From contig JAVTVX010000001.1 of the NCBI GenBank assembly GCA_033439265.1, positions 17,750,608 through 17,814,607 of the forward strand: DNA of 64,000 nt, given 5' to 3'. This document shows positions 1 to 13,050 of this stretch, one piece after another. The DNA is from Dillenia suffruticosa. Taxonomy: Eukaryota; Streptophyta; Magnoliopsida; Dilleniales; Dilleniaceae. Numbering within the stretch: the first letter of the stretch is position 1; every line of letters begins with the position of its first letter. The position numbers and the translations under genes were made by a program. The notes beneath the pieces were generated by a model that saw nothing but the letters and a program-made list of their open reading frames with translations, searched no databases and had not been told where the DNA came from.

Positions 1-1096
1 ATTTTTGTCACCGTCCTCTTGCAAAAGTAACTTTTTGTATTCCCTTAGAATTGTTGCCAGCAAATTTCCCTAAATCAATCTCTGCAAACCTAGAGGTGGT
101 TTGCTATGTATACTTTTTCTTGCTTTGTTACTTGTATTCTTGCTCGGATGAATAATCAGACAATCTTGAAGGAAAAGGGGAAGATCCTATTGATGTTCCT
201 CTAGATCAAGATTCTCGCGGGTTCCAGATTGAATGAAGTATTAATGCTTTTGTGACAGTATCTAGCCAGTTGATTTATTGTTGTCGTGATCAGCATCATT
301 TTTCTTCTGGTGCTGCAACTATGGCAACCAGATATTGGTCCTATGATTGCCACTTTTTGGTAATTAGCATCAAACCCTGAAGCTAGAGGCATACAGTAAT
401 TACATGCATGAACTGTGGATCATACTGGATGCCATTGTTCCATGAATCTAGAAGTTATAGTAGTAATGCCCCTGGGCAGAGCCATGTATGCTCTATGCCC
501 GCCTCCCAAGACTTTTGAAAACAAAATTTTCATATATAAATTATTTTGGCCTCCCCCCCAAACAAAAGCTTAATCTCCACAAAAAACCAAAATTTAAAAG
601 TTTAGGTCTCTACACGTTAGAGATTTGTGGCCCTCTTCACAAATAAATTTTGTCTCCATCTCCTGGATAAGTATGAGGCAAATTTTTGTACCTCATTTTT
701 TGGGGAACACAGGAAACGGACACATAAACAAAAAAAATTAAATATTTTTTGTCCAACTTTAACTTCATGCATTTTCAATCTATCCTGCTTCTTCTATCAT
801 GTCTTGTCGTCTTGTCCCTTCCGTGTTGCACTCTAAATTGAACGCTACCTTATGCCTTATTTCTCTCCACTTTTTTCCTCCTTTATGCCCTATTTTAATT
901 TTTTTATATTAGACTTGTGAAGTTTTAATATATTATTATATTTTTAAATTATATTACTTGCTACCTTCCCCCCCCCCCCTCCAGAGAAGTTTTTTTCTGG
1001 CTATGCCCCAGTTTCAGCTGTTATTGAGTAGTTGAGTATGGATCTTGCTATTCTAATTTCAAGGTTTTTTCATGATATAAACTATTATAGAACCAT

Positions 1097-1271
1097 TTTT
1101 TTTTTTGGTATAAACCATCGGTATCTGATCACCACGTTAGGTCCAACTAAATCCTGTTCGAGCTTGGTTGGCCCCTTAAGAGGCAAAGCTCTCTTGCGCC
1201 TATTTTTGCCATGCACAAGACTCGAACCCAAAATACTACTTAAGGTGTATCTGGACCAACTAGACATTGGT
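1097..1271 (-). mobile_element. tRNA-derived SINE in a START-gene intron
   Basis: The element is flanked by a perfect 12-bp direct repeat, TTATAGAACCAT, at 1085-1096 and 1272-1283. Read on the minus strand it has a box A-like stretch (TAGTTGGTCCAGATAC), a good box B (GGTTCGAGTC), a body ending near ATACCGATGGTTTATACC, and a poly(A) tail that appears as the T run from 1097. This is the full architecture of a Pol III SINE. It lies in the intron before the exon at 1441. Confidence 0.9.
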
Positions 1272-1440
1272 TTATAGAACCATACTATAGGAAATGTTGG
1301 TAATTGTGTTGATGAACTCTATAAATGGTTTCTTAAACATGTTTTTTATTGTTAACTTGAATCTTTTAGATGTATAACTATGTTTGTACAATGTGTTTGC
1401 TGTCATAAACTACAGCCTAACTTTTCTCGTGTTTGCGCAG

Positions 1441-4400
1441 CTGTGGTTATCGAACTTTGGAGATGCAGGATGTTGTCACAGAGAATGATTTGGAGCATTT
1501 GTTGCAGCTTCTTGGGGGAAAGGATGGAGATATGTCATGGCAAAATATGATGGACCGTACTACTTCTAACATGGCGTATCAAGCTTGGAGCAACGAATCT
1601 GAGGTAGTTAACATTATGAATTTAATCATCTGCATGGTCTATGAAATGCTTTATTTGCTTGAAAGAAGGGAGTAGAAAGATAAATAAGTTATTGGCAATC
1701 GGTTTGAAACCGAGTGTTGTCTAATTGTTAGAAGTATCTTATTTTTAATTCTTCAAATTCAACTATGAAATGGACATCATCAAAAGGATATTTTGAAAAG
1801 AAAAGAGGCTGTCCTTTATCCATATGCCTGCAAATATATGATCTCCTAAACACCGTCTAACACTATAACCTAATGACTAATTAATCATGTTCTGGCCTAG
1901 GTTTCAGAATTTCATGATGAAGCCCTGTTCAATATGTAATTAATCTTTAGTTCCTTTTTATAATAATAGCTTTGTTGCTCCTCCTGTCCAATTGATGTGA
2001 CGAAATTGCCAGAACATAAAAATCTTCTTTAGTTTTAGTTGTTGAAAGAAATTCTCTTTCAAGGTTACCCATGGATGAAGTGCTACTAGATTCATCTGCT
2101 TTGGAAGCATATTATAAAAAAGTGATGCATTTATTATGTGCAGCAAAGCTTTGGACTCATTTCTGGGTAACAAAAAAGTTAAAATTTGCTTTTTAAGGCA
2201 ATCATTAAGGAAAGTAATTTATAGATTGAATGGAACCCATTAAGGTTTGGGTTATATCATTTGTTCCGTTTTAACCTTTTGTATTGTGTCTAGAGAAAAA
2301 AAGAAAAGAAATTTCTTGTGTTGCTTTCAAACAATGTATTAGACAATTTATTGGCATTTTTTGCTAAGTTTGATTTGGCTTGATATGAGTACTTTCTTGG
2401 ATGCAATATTTGATTTCTTTAGCTTCTCTCTTTCTGCTTACCACTTTAATTATGCTTAATATTTGTTTCTTGTTTCTTGTTTCTTGTTTCTTGTTTCCAT
2501 GACACATGCATGAAGTTTTCTTACCTTTAAAGTTGTAGATTGATCACGTTCGTGTTTTGGGTGAGAAAGCACTGGCTCGACAGGGGAGGAATGAAAGGAA
2601 AGATTCGAAACCTTTGAATCTCCTGTTGAGCCACTTCAATCCAGCAAGAGAACACAAAAGGCGCCAATTCATGAGAATTAAACTGCTGTTGCTTATGAAT
2701 GCATTGCATCTTTATTATCTCCTGTTACGTTTCATTGGAAACATGATAGTTGCCTGCTAAATTTGACTAATGTTAGCCTATTCATCTGTAACACCTTTTT
2801 AGAATTGTGAAACTATGGTCCGTCAAGATATCCGCATGCTGATTTCTAGCTTTTCATAGAAATCCAGTTGCGAGGTAAATATAATGCCCATATATACTGA
2901 AGTCATGTTGCATAGGTCATTGAAGAGACTTGATGCAGAAGTGTGTATGAAGTTCTAGTACTTATTTGTCATTGTGTTGCTTTTGATTTTATATGATTCT
3001 TCCACAGTTTAGGCCTACTTTTGCTCTCTGTGATGTGGTGTTTGAAGATTATATAAATGCAAACCTAATGGTGTATTTTGTTTGTCAGACTGGCCCAATA
3101 ATGTTACGTAGTAGAACTGTCTTTGAGGATGCAACTCCGGATCTTGTTAGAGATTTTTTCTGGGACGATGAGTTCCGACCTAAATGGGATCCCATGCTTA
3201 CATACTTCAAGATATTGGAGGAATGGCCACATACTGGGACAATGATTGTTCACTGGATTAAAAAGGTATTTTCAAGATATGGTCTATGCTTGTACATAAA
3301 GTTCTGTTGCTGGCACCTTTTGTGTTTGAAATTCTTATGAATGCTTTGATTCTTTTTCCTGTTCTTATCTGAAAATTTTCCTTCTATTTGCAGTTTCCTT
3401 TCTTTTGCAGTGACCGAGAGTATATTATTGGTCGGCGAATATGGGAAGCAGGAAAGACATATTATTGTGTTACAAAGGTATGTTCTGAGATATATGTCCT
3501 GAAACTTATTTCACTTTGTTGGTTCTATATTTTTATTCTTCTTTCTGTTGTAGGCTTTCACCACAGGTGCTGGCTTCTATAATGTTCCTCACATGTGATA
3601 AATACAAAAACTATCTAATTAAGCATTTGATATAAAACTTCAAATTACTTTTGAAAGAAAATATTGCAGTGATTATTGCGGTGGAGTAGGCATGTGATAA
3701 GATGTCAATTAATGATGTTGCAGTTTCTTGGTGGCTTCATTATCAGTTATATAATAGGATTTGGGATCATAACAGGATATAATAACAGGAGTTGTGTGTA
3801 TTAGTTGCTTATACTTGAGGGTTATTTGAAATCCTTGTTTCTGATAGACCCGAGCAAAATTGCTGCACCTATGTAGGGAGTAATTTCTTTGCACATTACC
3901 TGAAGCTTCTTTTCTTCCTTTCTTTTTCTTTTATAATTAAGAGCACCATAAAGCACTAAGGAGATGTCTCCCATGCATGGAAAAGAAAATAAAAAAATAA
4001 AAAAGGTCTCTGGAATGCTAATTTACCAAACTGACCAAAACAGTGAGTCAATCCCTACTCCTAATACCAAAAGTGTGCATTAGTTGTAGATGATATAACC
4101 TTTCATGATTAGAACTGATCAATTGTTGGCTCTAGATTGCAAACAATAAATTAGTTTGGAGTAAAAGGATTTCACTAATAGCCTGTGGAATCACAACTGC
4201 AGTCCAAAGAACAAGGAAAGCAAAATTAAAAGCTGCAAACCATGGCCACTACAGAGTCGAAATGCGAAGCAATTCTAAAATGCCAAAGAAGGTTGATATC
4301 ATCATAATCATCAACCACTTGCATGAAAATAATATAACCATTTTAATGTTAGGGATGCCTTTCTAAAGAGCCATTACAATATGACTGCACGTCAGAGTTG

Positions 4401-5731
4401 AGTTGACATCCTAGGTATACTGAACTCGATCTAAACTAGTGTATTGATGGCCTGATAATTTTTTTAATGGCCAAGTGGTGGCTAGTTTGCCCGTAAATGT
4501 TCACATAATTGCGGGGCTGTGGTATCAAATTTCTCTGATAGCCAAAGTGGATGTTATTTTTTTCTTCTAATAATATATGTTGGGAATGCAGTTTATTGAA
4601 GACTGCTTATTTTCTTTGTTATTTGAGTTTTTCTTGGAGCTGTTCAGTCTTTGTTATTTGAGCTTGTCTTGAATCTTCTTCTCCTCCTCCTTAAGCAGAA
4701 CCACCTAGCACTATATGCTTCTCTGTGTTTGTTGGTATCTGGTCGCAGTGCAATTTTTTATCAAATGGCGTGTTATTGCAATCATAGAAAGAGATCTTCT
4801 AGAGATTTTTTTTTTTAAAAAAAAAAAAAAAAGAAGAAAATAAAAAATTCAACTTCTGGTGATTGGATTGAATATTATACTGAGAAATATTTATAAGCAA
4901 TGCTTGCTAATATAATGGACCTACCTTTTCTGCTTCCTCATTTATTTAGTTCTTAGTAAATCATGCATGGAGACTGACTAACTCAACACTCGGTAGATTA
5001 GATTTTTTGGTTCTTTTTTGTATGTTTGGAAAATGAGCATCAATATTGAATGTGCAACTGTTTCAGGAAGTGCCATACACAGGTTTGCAAAAGCGTGACA
5101 AGCCGAGGCGTGTAGAGGTTTACTTCTCAAGCTGGATCATCAAGTCTGGTAACTACTGCAGTTTTAACTAATTATGTTTATATTGCTGCCTTTTTTCCCC
5201 CCTGTTAACGAGTTAAATGATGGTGAATTTTACTTCATTACAACTTGGTTACACAATATAGTGGAATCGCTCAAGGGTGATGGACAGTTAACGGCATGTG
5301 AGGTGACCCTTTTGCATTATGAAGACATGGGGATCCCTAAGGATGTGGCAAAGTTGGGCCTTCGTCATGGCATGTGGGGAACTGTCAAGAAGTTGCATTC
5401 TGGGTTTAGGACATACCAGCTTGCAAGGAAGTCAGAAGCACAATTATCAAGATGTGCATTGATGGCAAGAATCACCACAAAACTTTCTATTGATGGGTGC
5501 TCAGATTCTATAGAGCCTCCATCTGGTAAGGAGGAGACAAGTGCAGGCTTGACTTACCGAAAGAGAGATCAAGCCGGCATTGATTGGAAATGGATAGTAA
5601 TAGGTGGAACATTGGCCGTGGTTTGTGGGCTTCATACAGGTGCGTTCGGAAAAGTCTTTTTACTTGGAGCAGGCCAGAGAGCAGTAGCTGGTCAGAGAGC
5701 GGCAGCAGGTCGGAGAGCTGCTCCTAGATGA
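1441..5731 (+). CDS. START-domain lipid-binding protein with C-terminal membrane segment (5' partial)
   Basis: Five exons are readable: 1441-1603, 3089-3265, 3394-3477, 5067-5148 and 5262-5731 (stop TGA). All have GT-AG borders and compatible phases, giving 324 residues. The first visible exon starts inside a codon, so the start and N-terminus lie left of the window. The protein has the plant START (polyketide cyclase-like) signature: TVFEDATPDLVRDFFWDDEF, then KFPFFCSDREYIIGRRIWE, then a VESLKGDGQLTACEVTLLHY block. A hydrophobic stretch near the C-terminus (WIVIGGTLAVVCGLHTG) is a likely membrane anchor. The family binds lipids in a helix-grip fold; the ligand is unknown. From memory, the closest Arabidopsis relatives are AT4G14500/AT3G23080. 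The tail carries a small GQRA-type repeat (residues about 308-323) that looks like a local duplication. Confidence 0.88.
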
Positions 5732-6097
5732 AGTTATATGGTAGGTACTCTTGCTTTTGTACTCCTTATTCGTTGGCATTTGGGGAACATGATGCATATA
5801 TAGATTATATAGATGTGTGTGTGTGTGTTTTTTTTTTTTAATCACCATCAATAATTAAATATAAAGTTATATTTCAACTCTCTCTCTATCACTCTCTCTC
5901 ATATTGACATGAGAAACTGGAGATGCATATCTGAAATGTTGAAACTTTTCTTTTGTGGATAGAAAAGTCTGCCTGCCACTTACAGAAATTACAACTTAAT
6001 CTCTAATGTGGTTTGAAAGGAATCCTCTATCCATTGTACCGGAGGGGTCTCTTTGGCTTATCAGGACAAGAATTATGAGGTCTGGCTAACGACTGTT

Positions 6098-6139
<42 letters not shown>

Positions 6140-6354
6140 TTGTGGTCAGGGTGTTTTTGACAGGGTGAATAATGAGAACTGAAATAGATGATGTAAGTGG
6201 TAAGCTGACTTGAGATGTAAAATTTAAATATAACAGTTGGGCATGAGGTGATTGCGTTTCATATGACCCATGAATAAAAATTTGCATCTGCACCATATCA
6301 ACCCAAGAATCTAATTGCTACATATTTTAAAGTTTAAAAATTTGGATAAAAAAT

Positions 6355-6515
6355 TTCTTTTTTCTTTTTTTACTAATTAATCTGATTCGGATATTGTGAA
6401 ACCTATTTAGGAGTCGACTCTTTGGCCGTCTTTTTTTCATTCTTAAGATTTCAACTCGAGATTTCGAGTAAGGGAGTCTAGTGCTCGATCATTGTACCAT
6501 TGGTCTCTTTTTTAA
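6355..6515 (-). mobile_element. Degraded tRNA-derived SINE
   Basis: Read on the minus strand, a box A-like start (ACCAATGGTACAATGATCGA) is followed by a box B-like GAGATTTCGAGTTGAA. The body then ends with the motif CCGAATCAGATTAAT, shared with other copies in this window (7035-7170, 34528-34687, 39165-39325). No clear target-site duplication was found, so the ends are approximate. Confidence 0.6.
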
Positions 6516-7034
6516 GTTTTGTCGTCTCTTATAGTTCAATCCTAGACATGAATAGAAATAACAGGTGTGGCTGGTCTCTGAACAATGTATAATTATAAAG
6601 AAAATATTTATTGGTAATATGGTAGTGATCAAGTTTATATCTTGTTTGTAAAGTTTATTATTTTAAAAATTATGTAATTTGATTTTTTATTAAAATAAAA
6701 TAATTTTTATAAAATCTCAATGACTATAAATAAAAGTTGTTCAAGTTTTAGAGGGTAATAATTAGTTATTCTCAAACTACATTTATTTACCGTTAGTTAT
6801 CTTTACGCACGTTTGGAAATGAAGTTTGGGATTTGATGACGACCTTAACATGATGATGGTTGAAAAATAAATAAAAAATTTATTTATTACATATTTTTAA
6901 AATTTATAAATTCAATCATAACAAAATAAAATTTAAAAATTTTATTGTATACAAAACCTTCCTTAGAAACATAACATGTATGAAGAGAACTGCTTTAGGA
7001 CTTTCCTATTTTTTTTCTTGGTTTTCATTATCGG

Positions 7035-7175
7035 TATCTATATTTTACCTGATTAATCCAATTCGAGTATTATAGGATTCATTTTAGAGATTAATTTTTT
7101 TAAATTTTTTTTCGTCAGGGTTTGAATTCAAAACCTCTGATTAAGAGTTTGAATTTCGTCATCCACGTAGAAAGG
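7035..7175 (-). mobile_element. Degraded SINE of the same family
   Basis: On the minus strand it carries box B-like GAGGTTTTGAATTCAAA and the 3' body motif CTCGAATTGGATTAATCAGG. It is diverged; ends are approximate and no target-site duplication was seen. Confidence 0.5.
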
Positions 7176-7683
7176 AGATAATGTTGTGCAATTTGAAAGT
7201 TTTAATCATTTATTTTTTCATTTAGCTCTAAACAAAAATTTCTCCCATTAGTTATGATTCTGGTCGTGCAGGCAAAACTGTACTGAAAATTCAAATTTTT
7301 AAATTTATTAAAAGATTTAGACTTTTTACAAAATTGATTAGAAGGATAAATCAATAAAAAAAAAATCTCTTTTTGCGAGGGTGAGATGACATGTGACAAT
7401 AATGAGTGAATTCTTAAATTTTAAATTTTATAAATGGTATTTAGAGTATAAAAGATATTATCACAACTTAACTTAGGATCCGAGAAAATAAAATTCAAAC
7501 ATACTAGACATGAATAATTTATAATTTTACATATAATTAAAATTATAATAATTAATATTCTCATAAAATTAGGCTTGTCATTCCTCATTACGTGTATCAC
7601 AAATTTAATATTTGGAATATAATTTATTTTAAAAACAATTCTTCATTGTCCAAAAAAAACTTGTAAATTGAATTTTTTTGATG

Positions 7684-7685
<2 letters not shown>

Positions 7686-7737
<52 letters not shown>
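7686..7737. repeat. (GA)n microsatellite, about 52 bp
   Basis: This is an almost perfect GA dinucleotide run. It creates a spurious Arg-Glu reading frame. Confidence 0.95.
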
Positions 7738-7741
<4 letters not shown>

Positions 7742-10695
7742 TCAGTAATGGAATATGGGTGAACGAAGGAGGAAGGGGGGAAGGAAAGGTTGAGACGTCA
7801 TATCAGCAGAAGAGGCAGCCAAGCCTTTCTGTCGGGTCAGGGTGTCTGCACTCAAAAATTCGTTACAGCAAAATGTTAAAAGAGTAACAGTAGAGATTTG
7901 GTTTCAACTGTGTTCATTCAAAAGGACTGCAACGGTTTTATGCGGTGACACTTATGCCCCCTACTAGTCCCTGTTAAATAAACACAGAATTCAATGATGA
8001 CCCACGACCACAAACACACACACACACAAAATAAACGTCGGCAAATATGCTTACGTAGAAGGATTTTATCATAAAAATAAAAAAATTTTAAATTTGTGAA
8101 AATGTGATAATTTTCTTTACCTCACTAATCAATCATTATCTTTCCTAATGTATTTCTCCTTTATCTCAATTATTTGGTGTGAATTAACTCCTTTAAATAT
8201 ATGTGAGATTGAATCATTTTTTTTGAAAAGTACAATCCATAGATAGAGAGAGAATGACAAACGTATTGAGAGTGAAAAAAGATCGAGGAATTGAAAAAAT
8301 TTCGATGAGAAAATTTTCTTCTATCATTATGTCATCGAATTTTGGATTGAATTGTCATAAACTGTGGTAGTGGTTCGATTGAGCGATTTGTATGAAAGAG
8401 TTTGCGGTTTATGGATTTTGAATACCTATGTATTGAAATATACCAAAAACACCGTCTTTTAATTTTTTAAAAAAATCGTTTCCGTTAGTCTTAATTAAAT
8501 CTAACAATAAATAATATCATAATAAAAGAAATTTTAATTTTTTTAACTATGAAAATACAAATATGATAGGTCAGAACTTTTCTTCAAGAGAATATATAGA
8601 TAATATGATTTATCATCTACGAGAAAATTAAGATAAAAATGTCTGTCATATGTTTTTTTTTATTATTATTATTCTAATAATAAAACAAAACGCGACTCTT
8701 TTCCATACGTAAACCGTCAATCCTAATAAAAGAAAATTTTGCTCGAGTCCGAATTAATTCCAAAGGAAGACATTCAAGGATATGAATTTGATGTTGGAAG
8801 AATGCAAGTGTGATTATCCATACCCACTTGCATCAATCATCCAACGAAAAGTTTTGTGGGACAAGAAAAAACTTTCTTTTTCCAAAGGGTGTTTTTGGGT
8901 TAAGACATTTGAGGCAAAAATTCACCCTTGTGGACAAAAGAGAGAGAAGGGGTTGTTGGGTTGGGATCACATCGGAACATTAAAGAATGGGAGTGTTGAC
9001 GCCACCCCTTCCACTATTATTACACAACTTCAACTTGTATTCTATTGGTATGTGTGATCAACTAGCAAGGATACACTCTCTCATCCACTCAAACTCTTCT
9101 CTCATCTTGCGACCCATTCAAACTTTTCAATCTCCCTTATCCCTTTTGGTCCATCTCACATTTAAAATAGGTCAAAAATATTTGCCACCAACAGTTCCCA
9201 ATTCCCACGGATAAAAAAAATATATAATTTGTGTAATGGGGTCATCATGAAAAATGTTTTGAAAAGTGTTTAAATTATAATTTTATTATTTTAATTTCGT
9301 AATTTGAATTTAAATTTTGTATTAAAAAATTTTTTTTGAAACTTTTTATAAAGAGCAAAGATTTTTTTTAAAAAAAAAAAAAAGCTGGGATTGTTCATGA
9401 AAGAGCAAAGATAAGAAAATTTTGAAACTTTTTTTTTTTCTCTCTCTCTCTATCTCCCTTTTTTGGAAGGAAAAAATTCGGTATAGGGAAGGGAAATTTT
9501 TTTAGGTTTTTCAAATGGATCCTTCTCAACCAGAAGCTTGGCAAGCACACCTATCTAATCAAAGCCTTTATGATGAAACAAACATCTATTTATGGATTTT
9601 TCTCTAACAACTGTGAATGGCCTTGCTTATGCATCACTCCATTGACCATGGATTAGACAGGATTGAAAATGACTAGCCACTCTCTCTCTCTCTCTCTCTC
9701 TCTCTATTGTCCATCGTTGAAGCTTCAAATCTTGGGACCAAAATCATTTTTACTAAAAAGAAAAAAACAAGTAAGAAACTACGGATATTAAAGATCTTTT
9801 GGAAAGATACTGCATTATTAGTGCCCTTTACCAGAGGCTAATGCTATTCAACGAAGAAAATTTCACCCTTTTAGCACACATGAAGGAGAGCCAAGCCTTC
9901 ATTTTTTTTTTCATCCACCGCTATTTAAACTCTATTCGATAAATTCGATCCAAATATTAATAATTCTTTTAAATCTTATTTCTTCGTTCTCACATCTGAA
10001 TCCACAAACTATTATTAAAAAAATATAACATTTTATCATTACATATATAAAAATTTGTTTAACGTCGCACCCCTCGAAAGTTGCAGAATTCTACATGTGG
10101 CCTACAAATCTTAGTAGAAGTGGTAAGTAAATTTAAAGAGTAATTTCTTTCTTGGATGAATTATAGTATTTCACAAACACCCTTTTATTTTTTTATTTTT
10201 GGTCTTTGTTGTGTTTGTCGATAATAGGATTCACTATTTATTTGGCAGAATTCAAAATACACTATTACGGTTCTTTAAATTTGACAACAAACATGGAAAA
10301 GAATTCAATGTGCTTTACATAATTATTAAATTGCATCCTCTCCCACTTCCTCCAATAAAAAAATAGTTAATAACGGCACTCTCCATTAATATAATTTTAA
10401 AAATAATAATAATGCAATTAAAATTTTAAAATTTTAAATTTAAATCATGTCAAATTGCTAAGATTTAAAATTATAATAAATAATAATTATATATATTGTA
10501 ACTTATATGTAAATTATAGATACTTTTAATGAAAAACAGGCGCTTTTATTTTTTGAGTAATAAAGTAAATTACAAATCGTCACTTTTGATATCGAGTAAT
10601 GGACATTGAGTAATTGACGTAACTCATGTAATGGTGGTGAGAGTATTGTGGGTTATAAGTTTTCTAGCTATGGAGTGAACAGTGATAACAATTCT

Positions 10696-10897
10696 TTTTT
10701 TTTTTTTTGTCTTTGGATTTAGTCTACCGTTGAGTATCCGACGCTTCACTCCGATTAATCTCGACCGAGCTACTGTCAAGTCTCAATCGGGAGAAAACTC
10801 TTCCAACGTCATTTTTATCACTACTAACACTCGAATCTCGATTTTTGATGTGGGGTATTAGTACTCTTCCTACTAGACTAACAAAGCGTTGGTACAA
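10696..10897 (-). mobile_element. Full-length tRNA-derived SINE with 13-bp target-site duplication
   Basis: A perfect direct repeat TGATAACAATTCT flanks it at 10683-10695 and 10898-10910. On the minus strand it begins with a box A-like TTAGTCTAGTAGGAAGAG, has box B-like GAGATTCGAGTG, a body with GAGATTAATCGGAGTG and CGGATACTCAACGGT, and a poly(A) tail seen as the T run at 10696-10710. About 200 bp long. The intact flanks suggest a fairly recent insertion. Confidence 0.92.
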
Positions 10898-11707
10898 TGA
10901 TAACAATTCTGTCCGCTATTAACATTCTACTTAATAAAATGAGAATTCTGTTCAGTTATAAATAGGAGTTTTATTTTTATTTTTTTAACACATCTAATTT
11001 TACAAGCATTCTGTATTAGTAAAAGAAATGAAATGTGTTATTTTGATGGAGTTTTAAATTTATATATTTATATATAATTATTTTAAACTAAATAATAAAT
11101 TGTTTGGTTGTTTGTATTCTGAAAGGAATGGGTCAAGCCAAATCTATTGTACCTATTCTTGAGTCTTACCTATATAAAAAAAAAAAAAAGAAAAACTCGA
11201 ATCTCCTTAAAAAGAGAGATATTCGTGTCTAATTTTGTGATTTTATATAATTTCTCTATATTTTATAATAAAATTATTATTTTTTATTATATTGTTCACC
11301 CACAATATAAAATATAAGATATTTGTTCAAATTTTGGTATACTTGAATTCAGGGTCGTTTACTTATATTATGCGACTAAATATTTTCGAAGACAATTGTA
11401 GAAATAAAAAAAAAAATTATTAGGGAAGAAATAAATTAGGGATGAAAGAGTGAGCCAGGGGACACGTGTATCTTTATGGAGCCAAGTGGTGGAACTAGAA
11501 AGTTTATCAACTAAGCAAAGCCATATGGACATATTTTTCGGCTTGCATTCCTCTTAGATGTTTTTTAAAAATAAAATAAAATCTTATCCTGTATTTTCTT
11601 TACCAAATAAAATTTTCAAATTATTACCTTGTAATAACATATAAAGTTTCATCTATACGTGTATACATATATAATACACATACACACGAATGCCTAGTTA
11701 GTCCTGG

Positions 11708-11915
11708 ATATTTTTTTTTTAGGACTTTGGTTAGACCACCGTCTAATATCCAGAGATTTATCATAACTATTTTGGACCGACTGTTATAGGCTTTGCTTTG
11801 TGGAGACGGATCTCTCAATATTCGTTTTTTCTATTTCCACTCCGAGTCGAACCCCAGAAGTGGTGGAATGATGCAGCCCCTTTGGCCAACTACACCAACT
11901 AGGTACTAACTTTTT
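11708..11915 (-). mobile_element. tRNA-derived SINE
   Basis: On the minus strand, box A-like CTAGTTGGTGTAGTTGGCC is followed by box B GGGGTTCGACTCGG. The body runs to a poly(A) tail (T run at 11711-11720). No convincing target-site duplication was found, so the ends are uncertain. Confidence 0.7.
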
Positions 11916-12884
11916 TTAAATAATATTTCAGATTCAAATCTTGTATATAAAAAAAAATAACAGAAGTATTTTGTTTTTGAAAAATTTAGTTTGATTCAAA
12001 TCGAATTTAATTAGGATTAATATGATTATCAAATAATGATAATTTATATTTAAAAAATAAATAAACTTTCCTACATGACTGCATAACACTTCACCCTACC
12101 TTGGTTGGATATAAAATCTCGGAAACCATAACATAACAAAATATGAAACATCCTATTTTCTAGCCAAAAACTTTATTACATGTTTCTCGTGATAATTATA
12201 AAAAATTAGAATATTAAAAGTTATCAAATTAAAAATTGAGTCTTAAAATTAAAATTTTACTATTTTAAGTATTAATTCATTCGATAATTTAACATTACTT
12301 AAATTAAAAATTGAGTCTTGAAATTAAAATCCTAACAGCATGAAATTTAGAAAATAAAATATTAACTTAACAAAAAAAGAATTAAATTATCTGTTAATGC
12401 CACAGAGCTTGGGACCAAAAAAAGGACAAATGAAAACAACGGTCGGATCAAAATAAGATAAAAGATAATAGACATAAAAGGAATCAAATCATACGAGTAC
12501 AATGATCATATATACCTGTTAAATAAAATTTTGATTTTTAATTTTAAGTATAAAAGAAAATATGAGAAAATTTTATTCTTTATGAATGTAATCCAATTTA
12601 AATTAAATTTAATCAAAACCCAAATAATTTTAAGTTATCGATAATTTATTATCATATATCGATAATTTATAAAAAAAATTCATCGTCTCAAAACCCACAA
12701 GTAGTAAAAAAATAATAATAATAATTCAGGCCAAAGTTAATGAAAAGGCATTTTTATTATAAGTAAAAACTTTAAGGAAAACGCACATGCCTTTAACCTC
12801 TTCGATTTTGAAACTGAGAACTTTATAGTTAATATTCAATAATAGATATTACTCTCGAGTTAAATCTTTCTGGTACTGAAGTGT

Positions 12885-12892
12885 CCACGTGG
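12885..12892. promoter_or_regulatory. Perfect palindromic G-box CCACGTGG upstream of TZP
   Basis: CCACGTGG is the extended G-box bound by bZIP and bHLH (including PIF-type) factors. It lies about 120 bp before the (CT)n tract that probably marks the TZP 5' leader. A light- or clock-linked role fits what is known of TZP, but the assignment is inferred from position only. Confidence 0.5.
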
Positions 12893-13008
12893 TCACTTCC
12901 TGACCTCCAATTTAAGCAACTTTGGAAATGTATTTTTCGGGAAAAAGAAAAAAAAAGAATACTTCATGGTCAGGCGTGGCATCAGGACTCATGCTAGCCT
13001 ACTCCACA

Positions 13009-13011
<3 letters not shown>

Positions 13012-13045
<34 letters not shown>
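13012..13045. repeat. (CT)n tract, probable TZP 5' leader region
   Basis: A pyrimidine CT run of about 34 bp. Such tracts are common just downstream of plant transcription starts. The stretch 13046-15340 has no recognisable coding sequence and probably holds 5' UTR exons and introns of TZP. It also contains a (CCCT)n run at about 14508-14536. Confidence 0.55.

Positions 13046-13050
<5 letters not shown>

Larger units (their letters stand above)
5732..12880. other. AT-rich intergenic spacer between START gene and TZP
   Basis: No convincing gene is seen. The stretch right after 5731 should contain the START-gene 3' UTR. The rest is AT-rich with (GA)n at 6100-6139 and 7686-7737, (CT)n at 9680-9705 and several SINE remnants listed separately. 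Open frames here are short, of low complexity or without recognisable domains. An ACACGTGT element lies at about 11462-11469. Confidence 0.7.

Noticed and set aside
1200-1260. tRNA gene suggested by box A and box B motifs
   Set aside because: No cloverleaf could be made, and the motifs lie in a SINE with poly(A) tail and target duplication.
7678-7887. Arg-Glu repeat protein
   Set aside because: Only a (GA)n microsatellite frame.
8782-9057. 91-codon open frame in the START-TZP spacer
   Set aside because: No domain, no splice partners, no coding-like composition; overlaps another frame of similar length.
10724-10906. 60-codon minus-strand frame
   Set aside because: It lies wholly inside a SINE bounded by a target-site duplication.
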